A stretch of DNA of 64,000 bases from Phaeosaccion multiseriatum (taxonomy: Eukaryota; Ochrophyta, other classes), in the NCBI GenBank assembly GCA_965112735.1, contig OZ218951.1:5642001-5706000 (forward strand), read 5' to 3'. The notes under the pieces are model-generated. The model saw only the letters and a program-made list of their open reading frames with translations. It searched no databases and was not told where the DNA came from. The position numbers and the translations under genes are program-made. Position 1 is the first letter of the stretch. Each line of letters begins with the position of its first letter. Shown here piece after piece: positions 33,960-46,151 of this stretch.

Positions 33960-35036
33960 GCGTGCGTGCGTATTTCGAGTCAGAGAAAGACACGGACGGA
34001 GAGAGAGAGGGGAAGGGAAGGCAACAAAGAATGCACGCACACGCACAGACCCCACCACCAATCCACCCACCCATGCACGCACGCACACACGCACGCACAC
34101 ACGCACGCACACACGCACGCACGCACCTAGCGAGGAGCAGCATCTTGTCTGCGTCAGCCTTGTGCGTGTGGCGCTGCCACTCTTCGCTGCTGTTGAAGCC
34201 CGCCTGCAGCTCCGACAGCTCCGTTTCCAACTCCCTTAGCTGCCGCTTCAGCACTGCGTGTGCCTGGGCCGCTCGGCCTTTGTCGATGATGGCCTGAATC
34301 TCACTCCGCTTCCCCTCGAGCTCTCTGTACCTGTGGAAGGAAGAAGGAAGAGGGAATAAGGAATAGGGAAGAGGAAGAAGCAGGGAGGGGATGACAGAGG
34401 CAGTGTGACGCATCAATCAGCAGAGGCCCATGCAACGCATGTAACGCATGTAACGCATGTAACGCCAGGCGAGGTCGCGTCGCATAGCGAGAGCCCCGCC
34501 CTTGCCGTTGCCGTAGCCATGCACTTTGCCCTGCCCACCCTACCTCCTTGTTGTCTCTCTCGTCCTCCTCTCCTCTTCACTCTCCCGCCTGTCGGCCGCT
34601 ACCCACCCACTCACCCACCCACCCACCCACCAGCCCTCCCGAGCCTGACGCACCTGTCCATGAGTGGACACATGTCGCAGTCGACTTTCTCAACCGTCTC
34701 CATGTCCGTAAACATCTTAAGACACGTGTGCAAATTCATCTTGCCCGCCCCCACAAAAGGCGGCGGCAGGGGCAGCGACACATCCACAAAAGGCGTGACA
34801 TTTGTAGCCCGCTTGTCTCCACACTGGCGACATTGAAGACTGTTGGCGAAGAGGCCATACAGAGGGTTGAGAGTACGTGGGTGTAGGGAGGGGCCAAACG
34901 AGGACCCGGCTCCTGACACTGCGACTCCGGACACGACTCCCGACATGAGTCCTGCCCCTGACCGATGCAATGCCGCTGTCGCTCCAGAGGAGGATGAGGA
35001 TGATGATACTGATGGTGATGATGATGGTGATGATAG

Positions 35037-35074
<38 letters not shown>

Positions 35075-36150
35075 GCTGCCTCTCCTCCTCCGCTCTCTTT
35101 AGAAGCCGCTGCCCGTGGTCGCCCCCCATGGCTGCCAGCCCGAATGCCCTGTTCTCTCTTGCCTCTCTCGCTGCCGCCTCCTCGAAACCCACAATACAGA
35201 TCATGAGCTGAAACGCCTCCTCCGCGTCGTGCTGCCCCATCCCCCTGTACCGCCCATCGTTTCTCTGCAGAAGGCGGTGCAGAAGCGAGGGGTCGTGGGG
35301 CCGCAACGACGAGGCGGAGGAGGAGCCCGAACCAGAGCCGGGCCCCATGGCCAAAAAGTTGGTACGCAGGGAGCTGAGGAGTGTGCTGCTGGAGAGCCCC
35401 TCCTCAAGCTCACTTGGCTGCAGCGACTCCAGACAGCGCAGAAACTGCACAGATGGCACCAGAAGGGCACCACAGAGAGGGGCAAAAAGCAAACAGGGGA
35501 GGAGAGGAGAGGGGAGGGGCGAGGGAGAGGAGCCAAAGAGAGAGAGGAGCCAAAGAGAGAGGGGAGAGGGTGAGAAAGGACATTTCGAGTTCGAGCAGGA
35601 AGCAGCACCCGTGCCGTGCGCGAGGTGTGCAGCACAGAGCAAAGCTCCCTTGTCCTTGCGTTGTCCCTCTCACTTCTCGTAGTGTGGTTGTCTCTCTGGG
35701 AAAAGAAAGCCCCCCCGAATACAGTGCCATACAGTGCCATCCCACCCACCTCGAAGGTGAAAGGCTTGTCGGTCTTGGTGGGCTTCAGCTCGCTCAGGTA
35801 CGACACGAAGGACGGGAGGGCCGCCAGCGATTGCAGGATGCTGTTGAAGAAGCAACTGTTGCCGATGTTCCTCAGCCCGCGCACCGTGCAGGCAGGAGTC
35901 CGAGGGCCCGCTCCTGCCCCTGCCCCCGCTGCGGGCGTTGTGTGATCGCGGAGGCACCGGTTTGCGAAGAACAAGGCCGCAAGAGTGGTGGCGGTACCAC
36001 CAACGGCGGTGGCGATATTGACGCCCGTGACACTGCTTGAGCCCCCTGGGGCGCCGCCCAGGAGCCCCCCACCCCCTCCTCGCTGGGACGCAGTATGCGG
36101 GGCCCGCACATTGCCGCTGTGGCTGCATTGCCTGCTGTGGCTATGGCTAC

Positions 36151-36182
<32 letters not shown>

Positions 36183-36313
36183 CTGCTACTGCTGTTGCTG
36201 ATCCTGCGGCTGCTCACGGGTGGGGAGGCACGCGTTGAGGTTGAGGCGGACCTCCTCCTCGACCTCTGGAAAACGCCTAAGCCGCCACGGGGCCGGGGTA
36301 TTTTTGGCGGCAT
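33097..36313 (-). CDS. USP30/UBP27-like membrane-anchored ubiquitin-specific protease
   Basis: Exons 35750-36313, 34654-35444, 34127-34330 and 33097-33925 join in frame to 795 residues. The Cys box RNIGNSCFFNSILQSL (nucleophile at about residue 154) follows an N-terminal hydrophobic segment, GVNIATAVGGTATTLAALFF. This is the same order as in mitochondrial USP30 and plant UBP27, so outer-mitochondrial anchoring is inferred. A zinc-ribbon pair (CRQC; CDMCPLMDRC) and LCLHFCRFC...VSFPFKLDL follow. The His box is GTAQGGHYVTYRR, then WVLASDEHVEPV and AYMLFYAKQ. A coiled-coil-like helix (exon 3) and Ser/Asp-rich loops are inserted between boxes. It cleaves ubiquitin from substrates. The last two introns are filled with GTGC and CA repeats at the splice sites. 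It is divergent from the MICU gene, another mitochondrial protein. Confidence 0.87.
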
Positions 36314-36959
36314 CTTCCAATACCCCAAACCAGCACTACTCCTCTTCTCTGTGGGTCAAAAGCGAAAAGGAGGGCGGAACGAGAGCTAAGCGAAGAGACA
36401 AAGCCAGAGGGTGGGGACATAGTTGAGCGTTTCACCTGACAAAAGAGACGCAACTTAAGATCACCCCACAATGCACTACTCTCCTCCTGCCCCGACATGC
36501 CGCTGCGCCAATCGGGCAGGACAGGAGGACGCGGGCTTTCTACGAAAAGCATGCACCTCCCTCCTCAACGTGCGGCACCTCCGCCTTTCTCTCTGCTGCC
36601 GCCTCCTACCCCTCCCAGCACCCTTTCCTTCTACAGGAAGCCCTTCTGTTCCACGTAAACTCTTGCCTGCTTCTTCCGCTCCTTCCCTCACCTATTCACA
36701 GCACAGCCCCTCTCCCCCTCCTCCTCCACGCCCCTTTTCCGCGCTCGCCTTTTGCTGGTTGGACCACCAGCGCGGCAGGGCAGGATCAACGAGTGGGCAG
36801 CTTACGGTGACTCACACAGGAAACAGGACGGGAAGAGGATTCAGCGTTGTCGGAGTGGAGAGAGGGAGGGGAGGAAGAGTGGGGGATGGAAGAGCAAGGG
36901 ATTGCCATCCATTGCCATCCATTGCCCCCGCGGTGCCTCTCTCTCTCTCAAAAGTAACG
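36314..36959. promoter_or_regulatory. Bidirectional promoter, USP (-) / MICU (+)
   Basis: 646 bp between ATGs serving two predicted mitochondrial proteins. Contains two adjacent copies of CCATCCATTGCC near 36905-36925. No other element recognised. Confidence 0.45.
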
Positions 36960-37386
36960 ATGTCGACACGAATTTTGGCCCTGCAGGGCCTTCGAGGCGC
37001 AGCGTGCGTCGTGGGGGCGGCAGTGGCGGCTTCGACAAAGGGGGGCAGCGCCAGCGTCGGCGTCGGCGGCACGAGCAATGGCAATGGCAATGCGAGAGTG
37101 AGACGACGCGCGGGAGAAGCTAATGCTGGGGCAGCAGCGTGGGGGGGGAGAGCGTGGAGGGGGGGGGGCGTGGTGCGCTGTGAGGGGAACGAAGCAGCGG
37201 CAAAAGGGGGGGAAGACGCGCCTTCTTTCCGAGACAGCGTAGTTGGGTCGTACGAAAATCGCATCCGCAATTTTTCACCCCCCGAGCGTGTGTTTGAGTA
37301 TTACGCAAGCGTGGAGAAGGACGGGGTCTTCTTCATGACCCCGAACGACTTTGCGAGGTCCATCACCCCCTTTAGGTAGGGTCTCT

Positions 37387-37469
<83 letters not shown>

Positions 37470-38710
37470 TTGCCTTTCCTCTCTCCACTATGCCCTGTTG
37501 CGAAACCCTGAAAAGGGAGAGATGGCGCCCACTGCAAGCTCTTGTATGCCTGCCTCAAAGCGTCCTTATCCCCTGCCGCAGCAGCCACTCAAGCCATAGC
37601 CTGACCCCTGACTCTACCCCCCTCCCCAACACACATCCCGACACAGCAACAAGGCGGGAGACGAGGTGGGCAGCAAGAACTTCAAATACAATTGGCAGGC
37701 GCGCAACAGACACCCCTCGCAGCCGCAGAAGGACGAGTACAAGGCGCTCCTCGCCAAGGTGCGCCGCCCTCACCGATCAGATGGCACTAGAAGAGGCCCT
37801 CGTCGGTACTGAACAGGCCTTTGTCGGATCGATCAGATATGATAGATAAACAGCAGAGGGAGCACGCTCCCCCGTCTCCCTCTTTCTGCCCAGCTCTGAT
37901 TTCCCCTGCGCGTTTGCCTCTGCTCTGCCCATACGCCTCTACCCCATCTCCTGTCACCTCTGCCCATATGCCTCTACCCTGCCCATGTGGCTCTGCCCTA
38001 CCTCCCCCCCCCCCGCCCTGACTTACTGCACTCCTCAAAGGTGCTCTCGGACTCCAAGGTGACTGCCGACGAGCTCAAGCAGGTGCTGCGTGCCCGAGAG
38101 GACTTGGGTATCACATCGGAGGCCCATTTAGAGGCACTTCGGCAGCTGGACGTGTCTGCTGTGTACTTTGAGGAGCTCTGTGAGGCCAAGGGTGAGTGAG
38201 TGCTACTTTCGTAAGGCACACGTAACTAAGAGCATAGGAAGGCTTCCACTTCTCAGCTTGACGGAATGCAAAGGTTGAGTGAGTGACTGCCTGAGTGTCC
38301 ACGTATGTGACTGGCCGACTGGATGGTTGACCACCAGCCCCCGAAGCTGATGAGAGAGAGATGACTGTGACAGCAGTGGAGGCGCGGGGGCGACCGACCA
38401 CACGGCGGAGGAAAGGGGAAAGGGGAACCGAAGGGTGAGGTGTACCGAGCACCTGCTGCCCTCCCAAGTCCGCCCTGGCCCATATGCCTACCCCTGCCAA
38501 GTGTAAACAACGCCCCTGCCCCGGCCCCTGCCCCTGCCCCATGCAATTCCCCAGGCGGGCTGACCCGCAGCCACTTCTTCTCCCTCGTGGACCTTGACGG
38601 GGATGGCGTGCTGTCCTTCGAGGAATACATTCTGTTCCGCACGCTGCTGGCCCTGCCGCTGAGCCGCCTTGGGATGGCCTTCCACATGTTCGATAGGGAC
38701 GACAGCGGCA

Positions 38711-38763
<53 letters not shown>

Positions 38764-39115
38764 TGTGTGTGTGTGAGAGAGTGTGTGCTCCTTCCTCCCC
38801 TCCCACAGAAGCATGCGACATGGACCTGTAGATTCACACTGTTTGGGTTTTTGAAAAGTCTTAAAACTGAGACTGAAACTCCTCCCCCCTCCCCTCCCCC
38901 CTCCCCCGTGTACCCACCTTTCAGATCGATGAGCACGAATTCTCGCAGCTCATGGCGGCGATGCGAGGGAGGACAAACGCGGGGGGGAAGGGGGCAAAGT
39001 CCAAGGAGGGAGGCCGGGGGGGCGGGCAGCAGCTGGACATAGGGGGAGGGGGCATCAACAAGTGAGTTCCTGCAAGTGGCTGCCTTTTCTTCCTCTTCAG
39101 AGGATATACATATAT

Positions 39116-39157
<42 letters not shown>

Positions 39158-40579
39158 TGAGAGAGAGAGGGGCCATTGAGTGGAAGGGCACAGGCAGGCA
39201 GGTGGAGGCGGGCAGCAGCAAAGGCTAGACTAAGCTTTCACGAGACTTGCCTTTCACTCACGCTCTCAACCCACCACCCCACCCCACCCCACCCTACCCT
39301 ACCCTACCCCATGTACCCCATACCCCCTGTGGTAGGGTGTTCTTCGGCGAGGACGGCTCCAAGCAGCTCTCTCTGTCCGAGTTCAGCGCCTTCGTCAAGG
39401 AGCTGCGGGCAGAGGCTCTGAGGCTCCAGTTTCTGCAGTGGGACGCGGTGAGATGGGGGGGGGGGGATGGCAGTGGATGGTGGGGCGCTTAGTTCTTCAT
39501 CTTATTCAGGGAAGGAGGGAGGGAGAGAGCGATTTATGTATGAAAGGAAACTCTCTGACGCCATCTCCCCCCCCTGCCCCTCCTTCCCTCCTTCCCTCCT
39601 CCCGTCCTGTTGTTTTTTCAGGATGGATCTGGAGAACTTTCAGCCCTCGAGTTCGCCAACTTCCTCCTGACCACCGTTAGCGCCGACCGGGCATTGGAGA
39701 AGGTCAGTCAGTCAGTCAGTCAGTCAGTCAGTCAGTCAGTCAGTGAGTGAGCGAATGAGGGAGGGAGTGAGTGAGTGAGTGAGTAAGTGAGTGAGTGAGT
39801 GAGTGAGTGAGTGAGTGAGTGAGTGAGTGGAAGGGATCGGCCGGAGGGGGTCGGAGAGGAGTGAGAGGGGTGAGGGGAATGATGGGCGTGAGAGGGAGGA
39901 GGGGGAAGAGGGGGACGAGGGGGAAGAGGGCCTCAGCACTAAGAGGGAGAAAGCGGAAGAAAGAGGGCCTCATCTGTGGCCGTGGATAGGCTTCCATCTG
40001 CTTTATTTTGCTTTGCTTTGCCTCTGGTCCATTACCGGGAAGCTCCTGACACCCTCCCCCCCCTCCTCCCCCACCCCCCCTCCCTGCTTGCCCCCCTGCC
40101 CTCTGCTCCATGCCTATACGCCTGCCCAGCGTGTCAAGTCCCACCTGAGCCGCAACGAAGCCGCTCTGCAGGCCTTGGGAGTGAGCGTGTCCCTCAGCGA
40201 TTTCCTCGCCTACATGGGCTTCCTGTCCTATCTGGACGAGATGAAGGTGGCAATGTGGGTATCGGGTACCCAACTTTCCCTAGAAGGCTTCCTCAAGGCC
40301 GCGCGGGCCGCCACCATCAAAGCCAACAGGGAGGAGGGGGGGCGCAGTGAACCCTCCTCCCCAGGGGGGGTGGAGATCCCTCCCCCCGGGGTGTCTGAGA
40401 GCGTGGCCAAGGTGCTGTTCGCGCTGTTCGACGCAGATGGCGACGGCTGCCTGAGCTCGGATGAGTTCTTAGGCTTGATGGAGAGGCAGAAGGAGGGGGA
40501 GGACCCTTCCAGGGAGCTCGGCGTCGTGCACTTGCTCGCCACGCTGCTGGAGTGTGCTAGGCAAGAGGTGGCGTCGTGA
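36960..40579 (+). CDS. MICU-family mitochondrial calcium uptake regulator
   Basis: Exons 36960-37375, 37647-37758, 38041-38191, 38555-38712, 38925-39061, 39336-39447, 39622-39702 and 40130-40579 join in frame to 538 residues. The N-terminus (STRILALQGLRGAACVVGAA) looks like a mitochondrial presequence. The MICU hallmark YENRIRNFSPPERVFEYYA then FFMTPNDFARSITPF is in exon 1. EF-hands: DLDGDGVLSFEE (exon 4), DRDDSGKIDEHE (exons 4-5), DADGSGELSALE (exons 6-7) and DADGDGCLSSDE (exon 8). MICU proteins gate the mitochondrial calcium uniporter from the intermembrane space. Intron 7 opens with a GTCA array and intron 4 with a GT array starting at the donor. Confidence 0.92.
37381..37466 (+). repeat. 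(CT)n microsatellite, MICU intron 1
   Basis: About 40 CT units immediately after the donor GTAGGG. Confidence 0.97.
38713..38776 (+). repeat. (GT)n microsatellite beginning at a MICU splice donor
   Basis: The donor GT at 38713 is the first unit of about 30 GT dinucleotides. Confidence 0.97.
39703..39830 (+). repeat. (GTCA)n-(GTGA)n array beginning at a MICU splice donor
   Basis: The donor of intron 7 (GTCAGT) is the first unit; the array then switches to GAGT units. Confidence 0.97.
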
Positions 40580-41388
40580 GGAGAGAGGAGGAGAGGTGTA
40601 CAGGTACAGGGGAAAGGGCGGGGGGCAGGAGGGAGATGAGGGGTTCAGAGGAGCAACTTTGTCGAGTTATAGGAATCAACCTTAAGAATTACGTATGCGT
40701 GTGTGTGTGTGTGTGTCCCAGAGGAGCGGCCAGGGCGAGGGGTGTATGGGGATGAAGGAAGGGAGGAAAGAAGGGAGGGGGGGAGGAAGGAACGTTTGGG
40801 GTCTATGGAAATGGCGGACGAAGGGCCACCCCATCTATGGCTGTGCTGTTTACGGACCACACACCATGACACACCATGAAAACAACACGTGTTGGGTCTT
40901 CGACTTTCAAGAGAGAAGTTCGGGCCGCGCAGGCCCCACACAAGGGGGGGGTCTACCACTTGGGGTCTACCACTTGGGGTCTACGCTTGCAAGTGGCCGG
41001 GGGAACGGTGTTGATTATTTTTTTTTAATTAAAATTAAAAATAATAATTTATAATTTATAGCAAAATTAATTATTGCAAAAATTATCATCAAAATAATGA
41101 GAAGCGCAGACACAATCATGTAGCAACGAAGGAGACCGATGCCACCACCACAACGGGTGGAAGCCAGGGCAAGGTTGGACCCTCCTGAGTCTTCAGACGC
41201 TGTTCCTTTTGGAGCAAGCACAGAAGCTTCGATGTCAAAGGGGGGGGGGAAATGACAAGGTCGCGTACACTGAAAACTGAAGACTGCGCCATCTGCGTCT
41301 GCTCGGAGCATAAGAGAGAGCCCATGAAAGTCAGCCATGCTCGTCGTGACGTCATGCTCTTCCGCTCCACCTCCCCCGCTGCGCTTGC
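40580..41388. other. Convergent 3' region, MICU / ankyrin-SAM gene
   Basis: 809 bp. Three copies of CCACTTGGGGTCTA-like units lie near 40955-40985, and a strongly AT-rich island at about 41015-41100 is exceptional in this GC-rich window. No gene recognised. Confidence 0.6.
41015..41100. repeat. AT-rich island
   Basis: TTTTTTTAATTAAAATTAAA followed by ATAATAATTTATAATTTATA; no coding potential. It may mark the transcription ends of the two convergent genes. Confidence 0.8.
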
Positions 41389-42733
41389 CTATCTCAAGGG
41401 CACTGCTGCTGTATCACCAACTGCTGCCGTATCACCAACTGCTGCTGCTGCCGTACCACCGACTGCTGCTGTATCACCAACTGCTGCGTCTGCGTGGAGG
41501 TGCCCCAGCAGCAGGCGTGCGTGGCCCTTCTTAAGGCCCTGCTCCTCCACGAGCTCGGCCTCCGTCACCATCTGCAGAGAGGCCCAGCTGTCGAAGCCGT
41601 CAGCGCACAGGGCCTTACTGTAGCGAGTGGCTTCTTCCTCCGGGATGCCCAACGAGCGCAACCAACGAGGAAGTCGGGCGGGGCTGGACAGGCAGGGGGG
41701 GTCGGCCGGGGGGGCCGGCCGGGGAGGAGGAGGAGGAGGAGAAGCAGCCGCGGAGGGCGGGAGGGGCTTCGCCGCGCCGCTCCAAGCACTGCTGCTGCTG
41801 TGTTTTCCCGGGCCACTGCCATTCGAGGGAGCGAAAGCTGTGTGTGGCGCTGGCCATCGCTGCGGCTCATCTCCTGGCTTGGCGCTGCCCTGCTGTTGGC
41901 CAGATCGATCCGGGATGGGTGGTGGCCCAAAGTGACTCTTGTCGTCCGCCTCATCAGCCTCGGAGGACGTACACGGAGACGCTTGGCCCGAGCCGCACAG
42001 TAACGCGTGGCCGGTCCCCGCTGCGTCTCCTCCCGTACCCTCTACATCGAAGAGATCACTCTGCCCCTCCTCAATCCCGTCCGTCCCATCCTCCTCCTCT
42101 TCCTCCTCCTCCTCCTCCTCCTCCTCCTCCTCCTCCTCCTCCTCCTCCTCCTCCTCCTCCTCCTCCTCCTCCTGCTGCTGCTGCTGCTCGCCTCTCCTAT
42201 CCTCCTCAGTGCTCCATCGTTCAACCGAGTCCTCCGCACTCCTCTCTTCCTGCTGGAGCACCGTCTCCTTGAGACTAATCAAATCACCTTGTCCTTCCTC
42301 CTCCTCCTCCTCCTCCTCCTCCTCCTCCTCCTCCTCCTCCTCCTCCTCCTCCTCCTCCTCCTCCTCCTCCCCCTCTTCCTCTCCACCCCCCTCCTCCTCC
42401 TGTTGCTGCTCCTCCTCCTTCTCCTCCTCTTCCTCTCCACCCCCCCCCTCCTCCTGCTGCAGCCCCCCCTCCCTTTCCTTCTGCCCCTCCCCCTCCCCCT
42501 GCTCCAGCCTCTCTATCTCCGCACACATGTCCGTGAGCTCAGCCTGCAGCTCCATTGCTTGAGTCAGGGCCGCGTCCACTTCCCTCTCTGCCTCATCTGC
42601 CTCACGTGTCGTCCGAGCCAGCCGCTCCTCCAAAGCAGTCGGTGGTACGGCAGGTGGTGGTACGGCAGGTGGTGTCACTGCCAGCCCCTCCGCCGACCCA
42701 AGCACCGCCCCGTCCTCCCGATGTATCACCAAC

Positions 42734-42766
<33 letters not shown>

Positions 42767-45367
42767 GGGTGGTCTGAGAAGAGCAGATAGCTCCCATCGG
42801 CAGCGGCAGAGGCAGAGGCGGAGGCGGAGGCAGCGCGGCGCAGGCGTGACAGAGCAGGAAGAGCAGAGAGTCGCTGCAAAGAGACACTCAAGCTCAAGCT
42901 GCCCCCGAGGAGACCCCTGCCTGCCATGCCTGCCATGCCTGCCATGCCTGCCGCCCCCGTGGACTGGCTGCTTCCTCTCGCCTCCTTCACAGCTCGGAGC
43001 TCTGGTGCTGCTGCTGGTGCTGCTGCCACTTCCCCTGCTTTCGCCGCCGCGTGCTCCTCTCCCCGCCGGCACCACTCATCCCATAAGGGGTCATCGTCAG
43101 TGCCGTCTGCCGCCCCCCCCTGGGAACCCCCGCCGCCACCCCCCCCTCCCGCCTCTGCTGCCTTCTCCTCGTCGCGGTCCATAAGCTCGTACGGGACATC
43201 GGCGTGGAAAGCTCTCCAGCGTTTTGGGGCGATTTGCACCACCTGAAAGGCGCCTCCCCTGAGCCGGAGCCCGTTGGCCCAATTGGCCGCACTCGCCATC
43301 TGTAAGAAGAGCGCCACACGGTCGGTTTCCGCCTCCAGCATGTTTCCGCTATCGTTTATCACCACCCACCGGGAGACGTCAGCAGGCATATGGGCAACAG
43401 GAACATGGGCAGGCATATGGGCAGGCTTGGCTCCTTTCAGCTCCTCCTGGCCGCCCTCCTCCTCCTTCTCTCGCCCTGCCGTGCCCCCACCAACCACTGT
43501 ATCACCAACTGTTACATCTGAGCCCTTGCCCCCGAGCAGCTCCACGACGTCGTCATGCCCGCCTGCCCTGGCGAGGTCGAGAGGGGTCCTCCCCCACGCG
43601 TCCTCCACCTCAAGGAGACCACTGCCCGTACCACTGCTGCTGCTGCTGCTGCTGCTGTGTGCACTCTCTGCCGCTACCGCTGCTGCCGCCCCAACCCCAA
43701 GCAATCTGCGGACGCATTTGACAGAGCCGTCGAGGCAGGCCAAGTGCAGGGGGGTGCGTCCATCGCGGTCTACAGCCAAGTGCAGGGGGGTACGTCTGCC
43801 GCGGTCCACAGCCCCAGCCACGCCCGCCCTGGGCCACAGGAGTTCGCGGACACAGCCTGTTCGGCGCGGTGCACACAATCATATATACATACGCACACAC
43901 GCATACACATACACATACATACACACACATTCATCGAGTACAAAGGCGTTAGAGAGCGGCAGCCATATGTGTGGAGGAGGGGCGTGTAGGGGGTACAGAG
44001 GGAGGTGTATGGGGAGAGCCCTCGGTTCCGGGTCAGGCCCCCAACTAGAGCTTGGCGGCGCAGGGTAGGGTAGGGCAGGTCAGCAGGTCAGCCCCCAAGC
44101 CTATTCAAGAGAGCCGAGAGCAGACCGTCAAAGCGCCCATGAGGAAGGCTCTGATGCTTAGCCAGTCAAGACTAGAACGAGGTCCTTTCGAGGCAAAGAG
44201 CATTCCCACAGAGACCCTCCGACCTCCGCTACGGAGTCGAGCAGGCTGGACTTGACGAGGCTGGCCCACCACTTTGCAAAGGACGTCCACAAGCTCACAG
44301 CCTGCCCACCTCCTCCAACTCCCCCACGTACCTTCTGCCCCGGCCTCGCAGGCGAAGTGAAGGGCTGTGCGTTGATCCAATGCCCGAGCCTCTGGACTTG
44401 CCCCAGCCCCAAGCAGCGCCGCGCAGCCCTGCCACGAACCGCTCATGCACAACAGGTGCAGCGGGGTGTGGCCGCGCCTCCGGGCGAAGGGGGAGGGGTT
44501 GGCCCCTGCCCTAAGCAAGGCCGTCAGCGCAGGCACACTGCCTCCCTCTGCAGCCGCATGCAGAGGTGTCCATCCGTCCGCCTGCCTTGGGGCGTTGACG
44601 TCGAGGAGGGGTATGCCGTCCTCGCCCCTGGCCTCGAGGAGCCGCTTGAGCTTGCTGAGGTTACCCGTGGCGGCGGCGGCGAAGAGCTCCTCCGTCAGGG
44701 ATGTGGGGGAGGAGGAAGGGGAGGAGAGAGACGTATCTTCCTCCTCGCCGTCCGCTGCCATCCCCGGCCCTCCTCCTCCTCCTCCTCCTCCTCCTCCTCC
44801 TCCTCGGTCCTCGCCCCAGTCGGTTTCGGAACCTTTTCTCCGCTCCAGAAGCCCGCCCCTCCCTTCTCCTCCATCGTGGAAGGCCCACGCCCCTGTCCCC
44901 TTCCCACAGCCCTTGTTGACGCTGCTACTGCGTTGGAATGGCGGAGTGACGGGCGGCTCTTGCTGCAGCCTGTAGTCGGAATCATCCGCCCCCGCCAGCT
45001 CCTCCTTAATGTCGCCCCACAGCTTGCCGTGGTCGGCGTGCTGCCCGCTGCCCCTCCCCGCTGCCCGCGCTGCCTCCCCGATCTGCTTGCCCAGCTTCAC
45101 GCTGGCGTCGGTTCCCTTCTGCACCAGCGTCGAGCTCGCTGACCGAAGCTTCGCCATGAAGCCCCCCCTGCTTCCCCCTGTGCTGCTGCTGCTGCTGCTG
45201 GTGGTGGTGGTAGTGGTGCTCCTGCTCCGCTCAACTTCAGCGGGAGGGGTTTCTCTTCGCTCTCCTCCTCCTCCTCGTCTCCCCCCACCCTCCTCCTGCC
45301 CCCCGTCCCCATTTTCTCGCTCCTGAAAGGCATGGTAGGAAGACGTCGGCTCCAGAGGCTCGGGCAT
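41389..45367 (-). CDS. Large ankyrin-repeat protein with C-terminal SAM domain
   Basis: Exons 44332-45367 and 41389-43856 join in frame to 1167 residues. Five or six ankyrin repeats span the junction (DGWTPLHAAAEGGSVPAL, RRGHTPLHLLCMSGSWQG, QRTALHFACEAGAEG|CVREL, DGRTPLHLACLDGSVKCV, WGRTPLDLARAGGHDDVV). A middle domain (VINDSGNMLEAETDRVALFL, then RWRAFHADVPYEL) is unrecognised. A coiled coil and very long Glu tracts come from TCC repeats at about 42095-42175 and 42295-42370. The SAM domain (PRWLRSLGIPEEEATRYSKA...GLKKGHARLLLGHL) is near the C-terminus, followed by GDTAAVGDTAA repeats. Probably a scaffold. A duplicated AVDRGRRTPLHLAVDRDGRTPL segment shows a recent internal duplication of about 36 bp. 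Confidence 0.85.
42095..42372. repeat. Two (TCC)n coding tracts, poly-Glu in the ankyrin-SAM protein
   Basis: Two runs (about 42095-42175 and 42298-42372) of at least 25 TCC units each, separated by about 120 bp of normal sequence. Both are exonic and in frame. Confidence 0.9.
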
Positions 45368-45665
45368 GCTCCTTGCGCTCTCCGCTCGCCGCCTCACTCA
45401 GCCATGACATGAAACGGAAACAGACCTATTTATTTCGCCGCTGCTGGAGCTGGCGCTCCTTCTAAGCCCCTTCCTTTGAGGAGAGTAGTAAATACACCTC
45501 CACCAAGCGACGTTTAAGGGGATTATTAGCAAGGCACACTGCAGGGGAAGCCAGGGAAGGAACACTCTCTCTTCTTCCCCTCTCCCCACGACTCATTCAT
45601 TGACTTCCCCGGTTTTTTAATTCTCCCTTGTGTTTTAAAACCTTTGTGTTTTGAAGGTCTTGGCC

Positions 45666-45905
45666 ATGGCGATACCGCTGCTGACGCTGCTCTTTCTTGG
45701 GGGGACAGTGTGCGAGGGTAGAATGGTGCTAATGGGAGGTAAGACAGCAGGCCAGGGGAAGAGAGGAGAAGGAATGGTTTATTTTGTTCCCCTCCCCCCT
45801 CTCCCCCTCTCTTCCCTTCCCTCTCTTTCACCACGTTGACCTTGATCCTTCTCCTCGCCCTCTCTTGTCCCTCTCACCAGACTCCTTAACCGATGATGGA
45901 AACTT
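45666..45905 (+). pseudogene. Orphan 5' fragment of a GDSL lipase gene
   Basis: ATG 45666 begins a signal peptide (MAIPLLTLLFLGGTVCEG) and ends in MVLMG|GTAAG at 45738. After an acceptor at 45879-45880, a 25-bp exon (45881-45905) gives DSLTDDGN, so the spliced product reads VLMGDSLTDDGN, a clear block I with the nucleophile Ser. The intron position and phase equal those of the complete GDSL gene at 61207-63537. The next in-frame codon is a stop unless GTGAGT at 45906 is used as a donor. I find no blocks II, III or V downstream before 46700. It could be a 5' remnant of a duplicate, or a gene with exons I failed to detect. Confidence 0.55.
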
Positions 45906-46127
45906 GTGAGTGGTGGATCGGGAGCTTCTTTTCACCGTTCTGTGCGGGAAGGCAGTCCAGGCAGCGAAAGAGAGCGGCGCCACCAGCTATGTCGCACGGC
46001 ACCTCGGTGTGGCTGCGTCTCACGGCCGCACCCCTCGCGCCAACATTTCGATGCGCACAGTTGCTGACGACGAGACACACGTCGGCAGACAGTCGTCGGT
46101 TTAAGGGTACTGAAGGGAGTGGAGGGG

Positions 46128-46151
46128 AGAAAAAAAAAAAAAAAAAAAAAA
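46128..46151 (+). repeat. Poly(A) run of about 20 nt
   Basis: A isolated A-run between AGGGGAGA and GGGGGAG. It could be a retroposition scar or slippage; nothing upstream identifies it as a processed copy. Confidence 0.6.

Noticed and set aside
35670-36128. 152-codon minus frame overlapping USP exon 1
   Set aside because: Shadow of the Cys-box exon in another frame.
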